Positions 16,668 to 26,167 of a DNA stretch of 64,000 nucleotides are shown in pieces. A program made the position numbers and the translations under genes. The DNA comes from Mycetocola spongiae (GTDB lineage Bacteria > Actinomycetota > Actinomycetes > Actinomycetales > Microbacteriaceae). The stretch is from assembly GCF_020424085.1 (NCBI RefSeq), contig NZ_CP080203.1, forward strand, positions 2,604,001 to 2,668,000, written 5' to 3'. The stretch's first letter is position 1, and each line of letters starts with the position of its first letter. The notes under the pieces are model-generated. The model did not search any database, had not been told where the DNA came from, and saw nothing but the letters and a program-made list of their open reading frames with translations.

Positions 16668-17544
16668 TCCGCTCGTGGCGCTGCAACAGGCGCATCCGCG
16701 CCTGACCGCGGCGGAGACGCGGGTGGCCGATGTGATCATCGACCGCCCGCAGCTTGTGGTGGAATCCACCATCACCGAGCTTGCGCGGGCCTGCCATACC
16801 TCGCCGGCCACGGTGGCGCGATTTTGCCAGAGCCTGGGCTATGGGGGTTACCGGGATTTTCGGATCGAGGTGGCCGCGGCGATGAGCCGCGATCAGGCGG
16901 ACCGCGAACACTCGCAGGTAACCACGGGCGATATTGACCCGGAGGACAGCGCGCAGGACGTGGTGGCGAAGATCCAGTTCCTGGAAACCCAGGCGATCTC
17001 GCAGACGCTGCGTTCTCTGGATTTGACCGTGGTGGATGCCGCGGTGGCCGCGATTATTGCCGCGGACCGCCTGGAAATCATCGGCTTTGGCTCCTCCTCG
17101 CTGAGCGCGCAGGACCTGAATACCAAGCTCAGCCGCATCGGCCGGATCGCGCATCAGCACTCCGATGTGCACCTGGGGCTTGCCCAGGTGGCGCTGCTCG
17201 GCCCGGGGTCGGTGGCGTTTGGTATCTCGCATTCCGGGCTCACGGTCGAGACGATTCACCTGCTGCAGATCGCGCGCGAGGGCGGGGCCACCACGATCGG
17301 CCTGACCAATGATCCCGAGTCGCCGCTCGCCGAGCACTGCGATTTTTTATTAACCACCCAGGCGCGCGAATCGCATTTCCGTTCGGGTGCCACCTCCAGC
17401 CGGATCGCGCAGCTCGCCGTGATCGACGTGCTGTTTGTGCGCGTGGCCCAGCTTCTTTTTGACTCGATGAATGACTCGCTGCGGCGCACCTATGACGCGG
17501 TGCAGTGGCACCGGGTGCGGGGAGACCGGCCGCGCGGCAATTAG
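16657..17544 (+). CDS. RpiR family regulator (MurR-like)
   Basis: A 295-residue regulator with an N-terminal RpiR helix-turn-helix domain (about residues 1-75; ITELARACHTSPATVARFCQSLGYGGYRDFRIE) and a C-terminal SIS sugar-phosphate binding domain (FGISHSGLTVETIHLLQIAR). It begins with GTG inside the end of murQ. As last gene of the salvage operon it is the probable local regulator sensing MurNAc-6P or GlcNAc-6P, comparable to E. coli MurR. Many RpiR members are repressors, some activators; the direction here is not evident. Confidence 0.9.
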   Translation: MSVNPLVALQQAHPRLTAAETRVADVIIDRPQLVVESTITELARACHTSPATVARFCQSLGYGGYRDFRIEVAAAMSRDQADREHSQVTTGDIDPEDSAQDVVAKIQFLETQAISQTLRSLDLTVVDAAVAAIIAADRLEIIGFGSSSLSAQDLNTKLSRIGRIAHQHSDVHLGLAQVALLGPGSVAFGISHSGLTVETIHLLQIAREGGATTIGLTNDPESPLAEHCDFLLTTQARESHFRSGATSSRIAQLAVIDVLFVRVAQLLFDSMNDSLRRTYDAVQWHRVRGDRPRGN

Positions 17545-17881
17545 GGCACGCGCACCGAGCGCACTCACCCGGCGCCGAATGCTCTCGGGGCCGGCGTATG
17601 CCCGCCCGGGCGCGGGAGGCCCGCGGCCGATCCGGGAGCCGGCCGGCACCCCTCGCGGGGGCGGAGCCCGGGCCACGGCGCCCATCCCGGCCGCACAAAC
17701 GTGCCGGAAACGCCCTTTAGGTCACATAGCGGTATCGAGGCGTTCGGAAACGTGTGCCCGGCTGTCCCTCACAGCTGACAAGGGGTAGAGTCGTAGACGG
17801 CTATCTTGACGTCGAGTTAAATGCCAGACGCCGGGACTGCACACATTCCCAAAAACACCTCATTGCGGATAGGAACCACAC
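17545..17881 (+). other. Intergenic region with sucCD leader
   Basis: A 337-bp region. The first 200 bp are GC-rich and show no gene; a low-complexity reading frame there is rejected. The last 120 bp hold the sucC control region, with the palindrome-like TCTTGACGTCGAGTTA at 17804-17819 and a leader of about 60 bp ending in GGATAGGAACC before the GTG start. Confidence 0.5.
17804..17819. promoter_or_regulatory. Palindromic box upstream of sucC, shared with icd
   Basis: TCTTGACGTCGAGTTA matches 13 of 16 positions of the box upstream of icd (38050-38065). It ends 62 bp before the sucC start, nearly the same distance as in icd (63 bp). It is probably a promoter element or the site of a regulator shared by TCA-cycle genes. 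Confidence 0.55.
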
Positions 17882-19045
17882 GTGGATCTTTACGAGTATC
17901 AGGCCCGAGACCTGTTCGAGAAGTACGAGGTACCGGTGCTCGCCGGTATCATCGCGGACACCCCCGAAGAAGTACGAGCGGCGGCCGAGAAGATCGGTGG
18001 CGTCGTAGTAGTAAAGGCGCAGGTTAAGGTCGGAGGCCGCGGCAAGGCCGGCGGCGTGAAGGTCGCCAAGACCCCCGACGAGGCTTTTGAGGCCGCGCAG
18101 GCCATCCTCGGTCTGGACATTAAGGGACACGTTGTGAAGCGCGTCATGGTGGCACAGGGTGCCCGCATCGCGCAGGAGTTCTACTTCTCCGTGCTGCTGG
18201 ACCGCGCCAACCGCTCCTACCTGTCGCTCACGAGCGTCGAGGGCGGCATGGAGATCGAGCAGCTCGCCGTCGAGAAGCCCGAGGCCCTCGCCCGCATCGA
18301 GATCAACCCGCTCACGGGCATCGATGCCGCCAAGGCCCGCGAGATCGCCGTGGCCGCCAACTTCCCCGAGGAGCTTGTGGAGAAGGTCGCGAATGTTTTC
18401 GTGAAGCTCTACGACGTTTATAAGGGCGAGGACGCCACGCTGGTTGAGGTTAACCCGCTGGTCCTCACCGAGGAGGGCGACGTGGTCGCCCTCGATGGCA
18501 AGGTCTCGATCGACGAGAACGCCGACTTCCGCCACCCCGAGCACGAGGCGCTGGCCGATAACGACGCCACCGACCCGCTTGAGCTCAAGGCCAAGGAAAA
18601 CGACCTCAACTACGTGAAGCTCGACGGCCAGGTGGGCATCATCGGTAACGGTGCCGGCCTCGTGATGTCCACGCTCGACGTGGTCGCCTATGCCGGAGAG
18701 AACTTCGGCGGCGTAAAGCCCGCCAACTTCCTCGACATCGGTGGTGGAGCCTCGGCCGAGGTTATGGCCAACGGACTCGACGTGATCCTCGGCGACGAGC
18801 AGGTCAAGTCGGTCTTTGTGAACGTCTTTGGTGGCATCACCGCCTGTGACGCCGTGGCCAACGGAATCATCAAGGCGCTGGAGATCCTCGGATCCGCCGC
18901 CACCAAGCCGCTGGTTGTACGCCTCGACGGCAATAAGGTAGACGAGGGTCGCGCGATCCTCGCCGCCGCCAACCACCCGCTGATCACCATCGCGGGTTCC
19001 ATGGACGAGGGTGCCGCTAAGGCAGCCGAGCTGGCTTCGAAGTAA
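17882..19045 (+). CDS. sucC: Succinyl-CoA synthetase (ADP-forming), beta subunit
   Basis: A 387-residue SucC, the nucleotide-binding subunit that with SucD interconverts succinyl-CoA and succinate with substrate-level phosphorylation in the TCA cycle. The start [15 protein letters not shown] (GTG start) is diagnostic. The ATP-grasp motif [19 protein letters not shown] lies at about residues 41-59, and the phosphate-binding [17 protein letters not shown] and [19 protein letters not shown] lie in the C-terminal ligase domain. Full length. It is followed by sucD after 15 bp. Codon use is strongly biased to C-ending codons, as expected for high expression. Confidence 0.97.
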   Translation: MDLYEYQARDLFEKYEVPVLAGIIADTPEEVRAAAEKIGGVVVVKAQVKVGGRGKAGGVKVAKTPDEAFEAAQAILGLDIKGHVVKRVMVAQGARIAQEFYFSVLLDRANRSYLSLTSVEGGMEIEQLAVEKPEALARIEINPLTGIDAAKAREIAVAANFPEELVEKVANVFVKLYDVYKGEDATLVEVNPLVLTEEGDVVALDGKVSIDENADFRHPEHEALADNDATDPLELKAKENDLNYVKLDGQVGIIGNGAGLVMSTLDVVAYAGENFGGVKPANFLDIGGGASAEVMANGLDVILGDEQVKSVFVNVFGGITACDAVANGIIKALEILGSAATKPLVVRLDGNKVDEGRAILAAANHPLITIAGSMDEGAAKAAELASK

Positions 19046-19060
19046 GGACGAAATACACCC

Positions 19061-19948
19061 ATGTCTATCTTTGTCAATAAGGACTCCAAGGTCATCGTCC
19101 AGGGCATTACCGGCGGCGAGGCTTCCAAGCACACCGCCCTCATGCTCGCGGCCGGTACCAACATCGTCGGTGGCGTCAACGCCCGCAAGGCCGGCACCAC
19201 CGTGACCCACGGCGATATCACCCTTCCGGTATTTGGAAGCGTGAAGGAAGCCATGGAGACCACCGGAGCCGACGTGTCCATCGCGTTTGTGCCCCCGGCC
19301 TTCTCCAAGGATGCCGCGATCGAGGCCATCGACGCCGAGATCCCCCTGCTGGTCATCATCACCGAGGGTATCCCCGTGGGCGACTCGGCCGAGTTCTGGG
19401 CCTACGCCCAGGAGAAGGGCAATAAGACCCGGATCATCGGACCGAACTGCCCCGGCATCATCACCCCGGGCGAGGCCCTCGTGGGCATCACCCCGGCCAA
19501 TATCGCCGGAACCGGCCCCATCGGCCTGGTCTCCAAGTCGGGTACCCTCACGTACCAGATGATGTATGAGCTGCGCGAGATCGGTTTCTCCACCGCCATC
19601 GGCATCGGCGGTGACCCCATCATCGGTACCACCCACATCGACGCGCTCGCCGCGTTTGAGGCCGACCCCGATACCAAGGCCATCGTCATGATCGGTGAGA
19701 TCGGTGGCGACGCCGAGGAGCGTGCCGCCGACTATATCAAGGCCCACGTCACCAAGCCCGTTGTGGGTTATGTGGCCGGCTTCACCGCCCCCGAGGGTAA
19801 GACCATGGGTCACGCCGGAGCAATCGTCTCCGGTTCGGCCGGTACCGCCCAGGCCAAGCAGGAGGCCCTCGAGGCCGCCGGCGTGAAGGTCGGAAAGACC
19901 CCGTCGCAGGCGGCAGACCTGATGCGCGAGATCATCAAGGGTCTCTAG
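19061..19948 (+). CDS. sucD: Succinyl-CoA synthetase, alpha subunit
   Basis: A 295-residue SucD, the CoA-binding subunit that carries the phosphohistidine intermediate. The N-terminal start [21 protein letters not shown] is the CoA-binding fold, [18 protein letters not shown] and [34 protein letters not shown] are family signatures, and the active-site His is in [11 protein letters not shown] (about residue 249). Full length, expressed with sucC (15-bp gap, GGACG before the ATG). A strong hairpin follows and ends the operon. Confidence 0.97.
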   Translation: MSIFVNKDSKVIVQGITGGEASKHTALMLAAGTNIVGGVNARKAGTTVTHGDITLPVFGSVKEAMETTGADVSIAFVPPAFSKDAAIEAIDAEIPLLVIITEGIPVGDSAEFWAYAQEKGNKTRIIGPNCPGIITPGEALVGITPANIAGTGPIGLVSKSGTLTYQMMYELREIGFSTAIGIGGDPIIGTTHIDALAAFEADPDTKAIVMIGEIGGDAEERAADYIKAHVTKPVVGYVAGFTAPEGKTMGHAGAIVSGSAGTAQAKQEALEAAGVKVGKTPSQAADLMREIIKGL

Positions 19949-19963
19949 CACTCGACGCTTCGC

Positions 19964-19999
19964 GGCGCGGCCCCCCACCCTCGGGTGGGGGGCCGCGCC
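19964..19999 (+). terminator. Terminator of sucCD
   Basis: A perfect 17-bp stem (GGCGCGGCCCCCCACCC and its complement) 15 bp after the sucD stop, followed by TGTTTATG. A clear intrinsic terminator, though with a short U-tract. Confidence 0.85.
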
Positions 20000-20188
20000 T
20001 GTTTATGGGTGTGGCGCGGGGGAATTTTTGGGCCCCGCGGCGCTACCCGCACAGCCCCGGCCCGCGCCGAAAACCCCCGGGATTACCGGGCACAACGCGC
20101 CCCGGCTCATCCGCTGGTGGGCGCGGCGCGGGAAAGAATACCTCGCCAGATGGATTCCAACCGGCCCTCGATTGCCTAGGGTAAAGAG

Positions 20189-21346
20189 GTGAGTAGTCAC
20201 GAAGTCCAAACCCCCTCGGTGTCCGGCGATGTTTATGCGGCCGAGGCCGTTGTGGATCTTGCCGTGATCGCCGCCAATATTTCCCGCTTCCGCGAGCTCT
20301 ATCCCGAGGGCCATATCTGCGTGGCCGTGAAGGCCAATGCCTTTGGCCACGGCGCCGCCGAGGTGGCGCGCGTGGCGATGGCCTCGGGCGCAAGCATGCT
20401 GGGATTTGCGCGGCTCAGCGAGGCCCTCGCCCTGCGTGCCTCCGGCCAGGACGCCCCGATGTTTGCGTGGCTGAACGATGTGGCCGATCATGCGGCACTC
20501 GCGGCCGCGGCCGATATAGATATCAGCGTCTCCGGGCTGGAAAACCTGCGCGAGATCGCCGCGGCACACAGCGGCGTCGCCGTGCATCTGGAGGTCGAGA
20601 CCGGCCTCAACCGCGGCGGCACCAGCCCCGAGGACTGGGCCGAGTTTATTGCCGAGGCGCGCCGCTTTGAGGCCGCGGGCCAGATCCGGGTGCGCGGCAT
20701 CTGGTCGCATCTGTCCCATGCCTCCGATGCCGATATCTCCCGCTCCCGCGCGCAGGATCAGCGCCTGAGGGCCGCGATCGCCGCGGCGCGCGAGGCCGGG
20801 CTCACCCCCGAGTTCACCCACCTGGCCAATTCCAGCGGCGTCGCCCTGATCGACCCCACCGCCTATAACATGGTGCGCCTCGGCGCGGGGGTATACGGCA
20901 TCGACGAGGTGGGCATCGGCCTGAACCCCGCGATGACCCTGAGCGCGCGGGTGATGCAAACCAAGCGTGTGCAGGCGGGGGAGGGTGTGTCCTATGGCCA
21001 TACCTATCGCGCCCCACGGGATACCACCCTCGCGCTGATCGCGGTGGGTTATGCCGATGGCCTGCCCTGGGCCGCGCACGGCCGCGCCGAGGTGGGCTTT
21101 GCGGGCGGGCGGCGCCCCGTGGCCGGGCGCATCTCGATGGACCAAATCATGGTGGATATGGGTGATCTGCCCGTGGCCGTGGGCGATCGCGTGACCCTCT
21201 TTGGCCCGGGCACCCACGGCGAGCCCACCGCGGCCGAATGGGCAGGCTGGGCCGGGACCCTCGAACACGAGATTTATTGCGGGATCGGCTCCCGCATCAA
21301 CCGTCGCTATATTTTCTCCCAGGAAGAGAGCACCTCCGATGAGTGA
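20189..21346 (+). CDS. alr: Alanine racemase
   Basis: A 385-residue fold-type III PLP enzyme that makes D-alanine for peptidoglycan. The PLP lysine is in CVAVKANAFGHGAAEV (about residue 50); most relatives have YGHG here, so the phosphate-contacting Tyr is replaced by Phe. The second catalytic Tyr is in GVSYGHTYRAPRDT, followed by VGYADGLPWA and GRISMDQIMVDMG. It starts with GTG. It overlaps ddl by 8 bp, so racemase and ligase are produced together. Its location after sucCD, not next to tsaE, leaves room for a second alr in the genome. Confidence 0.94.
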   Translation: MSSHEVQTPSVSGDVYAAEAVVDLAVIAANISRFRELYPEGHICVAVKANAFGHGAAEVARVAMASGASMLGFARLSEALALRASGQDAPMFAWLNDVADHAALAAAADIDISVSGLENLREIAAAHSGVAVHLEVETGLNRGGTSPEDWAEFIAEARRFEAAGQIRVRGIWSHLSHASDADISRSRAQDQRLRAAIAAAREAGLTPEFTHLANSSGVALIDPTAYNMVRLGAGVYGIDEVGIGLNPAMTLSARVMQTKRVQAGEGVSYGHTYRAPRDTTLALIAVGYADGLPWAAHGRAEVGFAGGRRPVAGRISMDQIMVDMGDLPVAVGDRVTLFGPGTHGEPTAAEWAGWAGTLEHEIYCGIGSRINRRYIFSQEESTSDE

Positions 21347-22361
21347 AACCACACCCGCACTTGAGCCCTATGATCGCCGCGTCGCCGTGATCTTCGGCGG
21401 CATCAGCACCGAGCATGAGGTTTCGGTGAAGAGCGGTACCGGGCTGGTGGGCGCGCTGGAGGACCTCGGCGCCGAGGTCCTGCCCGTCCTGATCGAACGC
21501 GATGGCACCTGGACCGCGCGCGGCGTGCGCGGCCTGCCCGCGGTGCTGGAACTGCTCGCGAGCGTGGACGCCGTGATTCCCGCGCTGCACGGTGAGGGCG
21601 GCGAGGACGGCACCGTTCAGGGCCTCCTGGAGACCGCCGGCATCACCTATGTGGGCAGCCGCACCGGCGCGAGTGGCCTCGCGATGGATAAGTGGTGGTC
21701 TAAGGCCGTGGTGGCCTCGATCGGTGGCCGGATCACCCCGGGCCTGATGCTTGATACCCGCGATGTGGACGAGTATCGGCGGGAGCCCGCCGCGCTGACC
21801 GGACGCCTCGCGGCGGAGGGCATTAATTTCCCCGTATTTGTGAAGCCCAACCGCGGCGGATCAAGCATCGGCGTGACCCGCGTGGAGGACCCCGCCGGGC
21901 TGCCCGCCGCGGTGGAGACCGCCGCCGAGGATGGCTCCGCCGTGCTGATCGAGACCGAGATTCGCGGCCGCGAGATCGATATTGCCGTGCTGGAAATGCC
22001 CGATGGTCGCCTGGAGATTGGCCCGCCCCTGGAGATCCTGAGCGATCCCAATCAGCCCTTTTTTGATTTCACCGCAAAATACGCGAGCGGGGATACCCGC
22101 TTTGAGGTGCCCGCGCGCATCGATGCCGATCTCAACGCGGCCCTGGCCGAGAACGCGGGCCGCATCTTCCGCGCGCTGGGGGTGCGCGGCCTGGCCCGCA
22201 TCGACTTCTTCGTGGATGAGAACGGCCCCGTGTTTAACGAGATTAATACGTTCCCGGGCATGACCGCCAAATCGCAGTTCCCCAATATTTGGGCGGCCCG
22301 GGGGCTCGACTATCCCGGCATCGCGCGCATACTCGTGGAAACCGCAATCGCGCGTCCCTGA
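21339..22361 (+). CDS. ddl: D-alanine--D-alanine ligase
   Basis: A 340-residue ATP-grasp ligase that joins two D-alanines for the peptidoglycan stem. The N-terminal signature is VAVIFGGISTEHEVSVKSG; then GEDGTVQGLLETAGITYVGS, FVKPNRGGSSIGVTRVED, and the magnesium site ARIDFFVDENGPVFNEINTFPGMT. The omega loop reads FDFTAKY, with the Lys-Tyr pair usual for D-Ala-D-Ala rather than D-Ala-D-Lac ligases. ATG 21339 is used: it lies within the alr end and starts the protein at normal length; the frame continues upstream inside alr. Translationally coupled to alr. Confidence 0.94.
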   Translation: MSETTPALEPYDRRVAVIFGGISTEHEVSVKSGTGLVGALEDLGAEVLPVLIERDGTWTARGVRGLPAVLELLASVDAVIPALHGEGGEDGTVQGLLETAGITYVGSRTGASGLAMDKWWSKAVVASIGGRITPGLMLDTRDVDEYRREPAALTGRLAAEGINFPVFVKPNRGGSSIGVTRVEDPAGLPAAVETAAEDGSAVLIETEIRGREIDIAVLEMPDGRLEIGPPLEILSDPNQPFFDFTAKYASGDTRFEVPARIDADLNAALAENAGRIFRALGVRGLARIDFFVDENGPVFNEINTFPGMTAKSQFPNIWAARGLDYPGIARILVETAIARP

Positions 22362-22425
22362 CGGCGGAGGCTCACCCCCGGTCAACACCGGGATCGTCGG
22401 TCGAAGCTTGTAGGCTGGGACAGGT

Positions 22426-23640
22426 ATGAAACGCACACCCGTCGCACTGCTCGCCGCCCTCGAAGCGCTTATCGCGCTGGTCATCGGGGTGGGGGTGCTT
22501 GTGGTGCCCGCTACCCTGATCTGGGCCATCGGCACGGGCTTCTCCGAAAACTGGGCCATCTTCTGGCATGCGGCGGTGGACTTCTGGTTGCTGGGCAACG
22601 GCGTGCACCTCTCGGTGACGCTGCCCGATGCGCTGGTGGGGGGCCTGGGCGTGCTGGGGGCCTCGGATCCCTTTGTGCTGAGCCTCGCCCCGCTGGGGGT
22701 CACCGCCCTGATGGTTTTCCTGGGTATTCGCGCGGGCTCGCGCTCGGCCGAGGCCGACCATCCAATCGTGGCGCTGGTGGCCGGTGTGCTGAGCTTTGCG
22801 CTGTTTTCCACGCTTGTGGTTTTTGCCGCGGGCAGCGAGGTGATCGAGGCGGGCCGCGTGAGCGGCTTCCTGTTCCCCCCGCTGGTATTTGGTGCGAGCA
22901 TGGCGCTCGGCATCGCCGTGCGGCAGTCCCGCCGCGGCGAGCCGGTTTTTGGCGGCCGCCTCGCGGCGCTGGACCGCCTCGACGAGCCCGCCAATTCCAT
23001 TATGCGCACGGGGCTGCGGGGTGGCGCCCTGGGCCTGGCCGCGATGATCGGGGCGGCCTCGCTGATCGTCACGATCCTGCTGATCATCAACTATCCGCTG
23101 ATCACGGGCCTCTATGAGAGCACCCAGCTGGGGGTGGGGGGCGGCATCGTGGTGACCCTCGCGCAGCTGCTCTATCTGCCAACATTTATCATCTGGGCCG
23201 CGGCCTGGCTCGCCGGTCCGGGCTTTGCCCTCGGCACCGATAGCCTGTTCTCCCCGCTGGGCACCAGCGCCGGGCCCATCCCCGCCCTGCCCATTTTTGG
23301 TGTCCTGCCCTCCGGCTCGGTGGCGATGTCCTGGGCGCTGCTCCTGGTGCCGCTGCTGTGCGGATTCCTGGTGGGCCTGTGGATTCGTCGTTCGCGCGTG
23401 GACGCGGGGGAGCTATCGATCCGCGAGGGCGCCGTGGCCGTGGCTGCGAGTGCCGCCGTGGCCGGAATCGCCCTCGGCCTGCTGGCCTGGTTTGCCGCGG
23501 GTTCGTTTGGTCCGGGGCGTCTGGCGGAGATGGGCCCCGTGGCCTGGCTTGTGGGGCTGGTCTTCCTCGCCGAGATCGCCATCGGCGGCCTGCTGGGCCT
23601 GATTTCCGGTTCCGCCCGGCAAATCTCCGGGCGCATCTAG
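22426..23640 (+). CDS. DUF6350 family membrane protein (PerM-like)
   Basis: A 404-residue integral membrane protein with about nine to ten hydrophobic segments. Short motifs TPVALLAALEALIALVIG at the N terminus, WHAAVDFWLLGNGVHLSVTLPD, and LGTDSLFSPLGTSAGPIPALPIFGVLP are typical for the actinobacterial DUF6350 family. Its place immediately upstream of purN-purH is the same as that of PerM in mycobacteria, which stabilises the divisome (FtsB) and is needed in chronic infection. Function here is inferred only from family and position. It starts at ATG with GACAGG upstream and ends 29 bp before purN. Confidence 0.85.
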   Translation: MKRTPVALLAALEALIALVIGVGVLVVPATLIWAIGTGFSENWAIFWHAAVDFWLLGNGVHLSVTLPDALVGGLGVLGASDPFVLSLAPLGVTALMVFLGIRAGSRSAEADHPIVALVAGVLSFALFSTLVVFAAGSEVIEAGRVSGFLFPPLVFGASMALGIAVRQSRRGEPVFGGRLAALDRLDEPANSIMRTGLRGGALGLAAMIGAASLIVTILLIINYPLITGLYESTQLGVGGGIVVTLAQLLYLPTFIIWAAAWLAGPGFALGTDSLFSPLGTSAGPIPALPIFGVLPSGSVAMSWALLLVPLLCGFLVGLWIRRSRVDAGELSIREGAVAVAASAAVAGIALGLLAWFAAGSFGPGRLAEMGPVAWLVGLVFLAEIAIGGLLGLISGSARQISGRI

Positions 23641-23669
23641 GCGGTCGATTCTCAGGATAGACTCGACGG

Positions 23670-24266
23670 GTGCTCTCACTTATCGTGCTGATCTCCGGGA
23701 CCGGATCCAATCTGCGTGCCCTTCTCGACGCTACCCGCGAACCCGGGTTCCCCGCGCAGGTAGTGGCCGTGGGTGCCGACCGCGATGCCGCGGGGCTCGA
23801 ACATGCGCGCGAGTATGGGATTCCCACGTTCACCGTGCCGTTCCGCGAGTATGCCTCGCGCGAGGACTGGGGCGCGGCGCTGCTGGAACAGATCCGCGGG
23901 TTTGGGCCCGATCTGGTGGTTCTGAGCGGCCTGATGCGCCTGGTCCCCCATAACGTGGTGGACGCGCTGACCCCGAACCTGATTAATACCCATCCGGCGT
24001 ATCTGCCCGAGTTCCCCGGCGCGCACGGTGTGCGCGATGCGCTGGCCTCCGGCACCGACCGGACCGGGGCCTCGATTATCGTCGTGGACGGCGGGGTGGA
24101 TGCCGGACCGATCATCGTTCAGGAGCGCGTTGCCGTGCTGCCCGGCGATACCGAAGAAAGCCTGCACGAGCGGATTAAACCGGTGGAACGCCGGCTGCTC
24201 GTGGATACCGTGCGCAATATCGCGAACGGCCTAGATTTGCAGTCCCTCACAACCCAAAATTCCTAG
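23670..24266 (+). CDS. purN: Phosphoribosylglycinamide formyltransferase
   Basis: A 198-residue PurN, step 3 of purine synthesis, transferring a formyl group from 10-formyl-THF to GAR. The start [20 protein letters not shown] (GTG start) and the catalytic segment [25 protein letters not shown] with Asn and His, followed by the catalytic Asp in [13 protein letters not shown], are all intact. It is followed by purH after 11 bp, with AGGAG upstream of that ATG, so purN and purH are co-transcribed. Confidence 0.96.
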   Translation: MLSLIVLISGTGSNLRALLDATREPGFPAQVVAVGADRDAAGLEHAREYGIPTFTVPFREYASREDWGAALLEQIRGFGPDLVVLSGLMRLVPHNVVDALTPNLINTHPAYLPEFPGAHGVRDALASGTDRTGASIIVVDGGVDAGPIIVQERVAVLPGDTEESLHERIKPVERRLLVDTVRNIANGLDLQSLTTQNS

Positions 24267-24277
24267 GAGAACCTCCC

Positions 24278-25867
24278 ATGGCCGGTCCCAGCCACGATGC
24301 AAGCCTCTACCGAAACCGCGATCTTATCCCCGTCCGCCGCGCCCTGATCTCGGTCAGCGATAAGACCGGACTGCTTGACCTGGCCGCCGCGCTGGCCGGC
24401 GCCGGAGTGGAGATTATCTCCACCGGGTCCACCGCCCAGACCATCCGCGATGCCGGGCATCCCGTGACCGATGTGGCCGCGGTCACCGGCTTCCCGGAGG
24501 CCCTCGACGGCCGTGTGAAGACCCTGCACCCCGGGGTCCACGCGGGCCTGCTGGCCGATCTGCGCCTGGAATCCCACGAGAAGCAGCTCGCCGATATGGG
24601 GGTGGAGCCCTTTGAACTCGTGGTGGTGAACCTCTACCCGTTTGTGGAGACCGTGGCCTCGGGCGCGCAGGGCAATGACGTGGTGGAGCAGATTGATATC
24701 GGCGGCCCGGCGATGGTGCGTGCCGCCGCGAAGAACCACCCCAATGTGGCCATCGTGGTCTCGCCCGATTCCTATACCCGCGTGATCTCCGCGGTGGCCG
24801 AGGGGGGCACCACGCTGGGGCTGCGCCGCGAGCTGGCCGCCCAGGCGTTCTCGCATACCGCCGCCTATGACACCGCGGTGGCAGGCTGGTTCACCGATAC
24901 CGCCGAGGGTTTTGGTGCCTCGCTCACGATTCAGGCCGAGCTTCAGGGTGTGCTGCGCTATGGCGAGAACTCGCATCAGGAGGCCGCGCTGTACTCGCGC
25001 GCCGGCGGCCACGGTATCGCCCAGGCCACGCAGCTGCACGGCAAGGAGATGAGCTATAACAACTTCGTGGATGCCGATGCAGCGGTGCGTGCCGCCTATG
25101 ACTTCCAGAATCCCGCCGTCGCTATCATCAAGCATGCCAATCCCTGTGGCATCGCGATTGCCTCGCCCAAGGCCCCGGACGCCATCGCGAGTGCCCATCA
25201 GCGCGCGCACGAGTGCGACCCCGTCTCGGCCTTTGGCGGCGTGATCGCCGCGAACCGTCCCGTGACGCTGAAGATGGCCGAGACCGTTAAGGAAATCTTC
25301 ACCGAGGTTCTTGTGGCCCCCGGCTTTGAGCCCGAGGCCCTTGAGGTGCTGCGCACCAAGAAGAACCTGCGCCTGCTGCAGCTGCCCGAGGGTTTTGAGC
25401 CCGAGACGATGGAGACCAAGCAGATCTCCGGCGGCCTGCTGGTGCAGGAATCGGACCGTTTTGGCGAGGGTGATATCGACGCCAACTGGACGCTTGCCAC
25501 GGGTGAGCCCGCGGATGAGGCCACGCTCTCCGATCTGCGTTTCGCCTGGAAGGCGTGCCGCTCGGTGAAGTCCAACGCAATCCTGCTCGCCCGCGCCGGC
25601 GCCTCGGTGGGCGTGGGCATGGGCCAGGTCAACCGCGTGGACTCCTGCCAGCTGGCCGTGAGCCGCGCCGGTGAGCGCGCGCTGGGCTCGGTCGCGGCCT
25701 CCGATGCGTTTTTCCCGTTTGCCGATGGCCTGGAGGTTCTGCTGAAGGCCGGCGTGCGTGCGGTGGTCCAGCCCGGTGGCTCGGTGCGTGATCCCGAGGT
25801 GATCGCCGCGGCCGAGGCCGCGGGCGTCACGATGTACTTCACGGGTGAGCGCCACTTCTTCCACTAG
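24278..25867 (+). CDS. purH: Bifunctional AICAR transformylase/IMP cyclohydrolase
   Basis: A 529-residue PurH catalysing the last two steps of IMP synthesis. The N-terminal MGS-like IMP cyclohydrolase domain (about residues 15-150) begins [24 protein letters not shown] and contains [15 protein letters not shown]. The C-terminal transformylase domain has [23 protein letters not shown] and [22 protein letters not shown]. Full length with no anomalies. A strong terminator follows. It closes the conserved block DUF6350-purN-purH. Confidence 0.97.
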   Translation: MAGPSHDASLYRNRDLIPVRRALISVSDKTGLLDLAAALAGAGVEIISTGSTAQTIRDAGHPVTDVAAVTGFPEALDGRVKTLHPGVHAGLLADLRLESHEKQLADMGVEPFELVVVNLYPFVETVASGAQGNDVVEQIDIGGPAMVRAAAKNHPNVAIVVSPDSYTRVISAVAEGGTTLGLRRELAAQAFSHTAAYDTAVAGWFTDTAEGFGASLTIQAELQGVLRYGENSHQEAALYSRAGGHGIAQATQLHGKEMSYNNFVDADAAVRAAYDFQNPAVAIIKHANPCGIAIASPKAPDAIASAHQRAHECDPVSAFGGVIAANRPVTLKMAETVKEIFTEVLVAPGFEPEALEVLRTKKNLRLLQLPEGFEPETMETKQISGGLLVQESDRFGEGDIDANWTLATGEPADEATLSDLRFAWKACRSVKSNAILLARAGASVGVGMGQVNRVDSCQLAVSRAGERALGSVAASDAFFPFADGLEVLLKAGVRAVVQPGGSVRDPEVIAAAEAAGVTMYFTGERHFFH

Positions 25868-25880
25868 GCTCCACACCCGG

Positions 25881-25925
25881 GCGGCCGACGACGATCCCTG
25901 ATCGCCGTCGGCCGCTTTTGTTTTT
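25881..25925 (+). terminator. Terminator of purNH
   Basis: A 16-bp stem beginning GCGGCCGACG and ending CGTCGGCCGC with one mismatch, followed by TTTTGTTTTT. A textbook intrinsic terminator. Confidence 0.9.
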
Positions 25926-26167
25926 GCGCCCAAACGGGGAGCGAAACGAGGCTCCAAACGAGGAACCATGCGTCCCGGGTGAGGGCTTTCTTCGGGCGGT
26001 TGGGGAGATCGATCGCGCGGGCGGCCCGCCCGCCCGGAACCGCGGTCACCTCGGGTCTTGGGCGCGGGTTCACCCCGGCGGGGAGGGCGCTTATTGCGCC
26101 CAATACCGCCGCACCAACGCGGCCCGAGGCTTCCCCGGCCGCCCCGCGGTGCTGCAAGATATGCCCT
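25926..26167. other. Non-coding stretch before the DUF3800 gene
   Basis: About 240 bp between the purH terminator and the DUF3800 start. It contains two close copies of AAACGAGG (near 25946 and 25958) and a GC-rich palindromic patch near 26021-26035. No gene is supported. It marks the left end of an accessory stretch. Confidence 0.4.

Noticed and set aside
17471-17788. 105-codon plus-strand frame between the RpiR gene and sucC
   Set aside because: Low-complexity Pro/Arg/Ala composition as expected from random GC-rich DNA, and it overlaps the RpiR gene.
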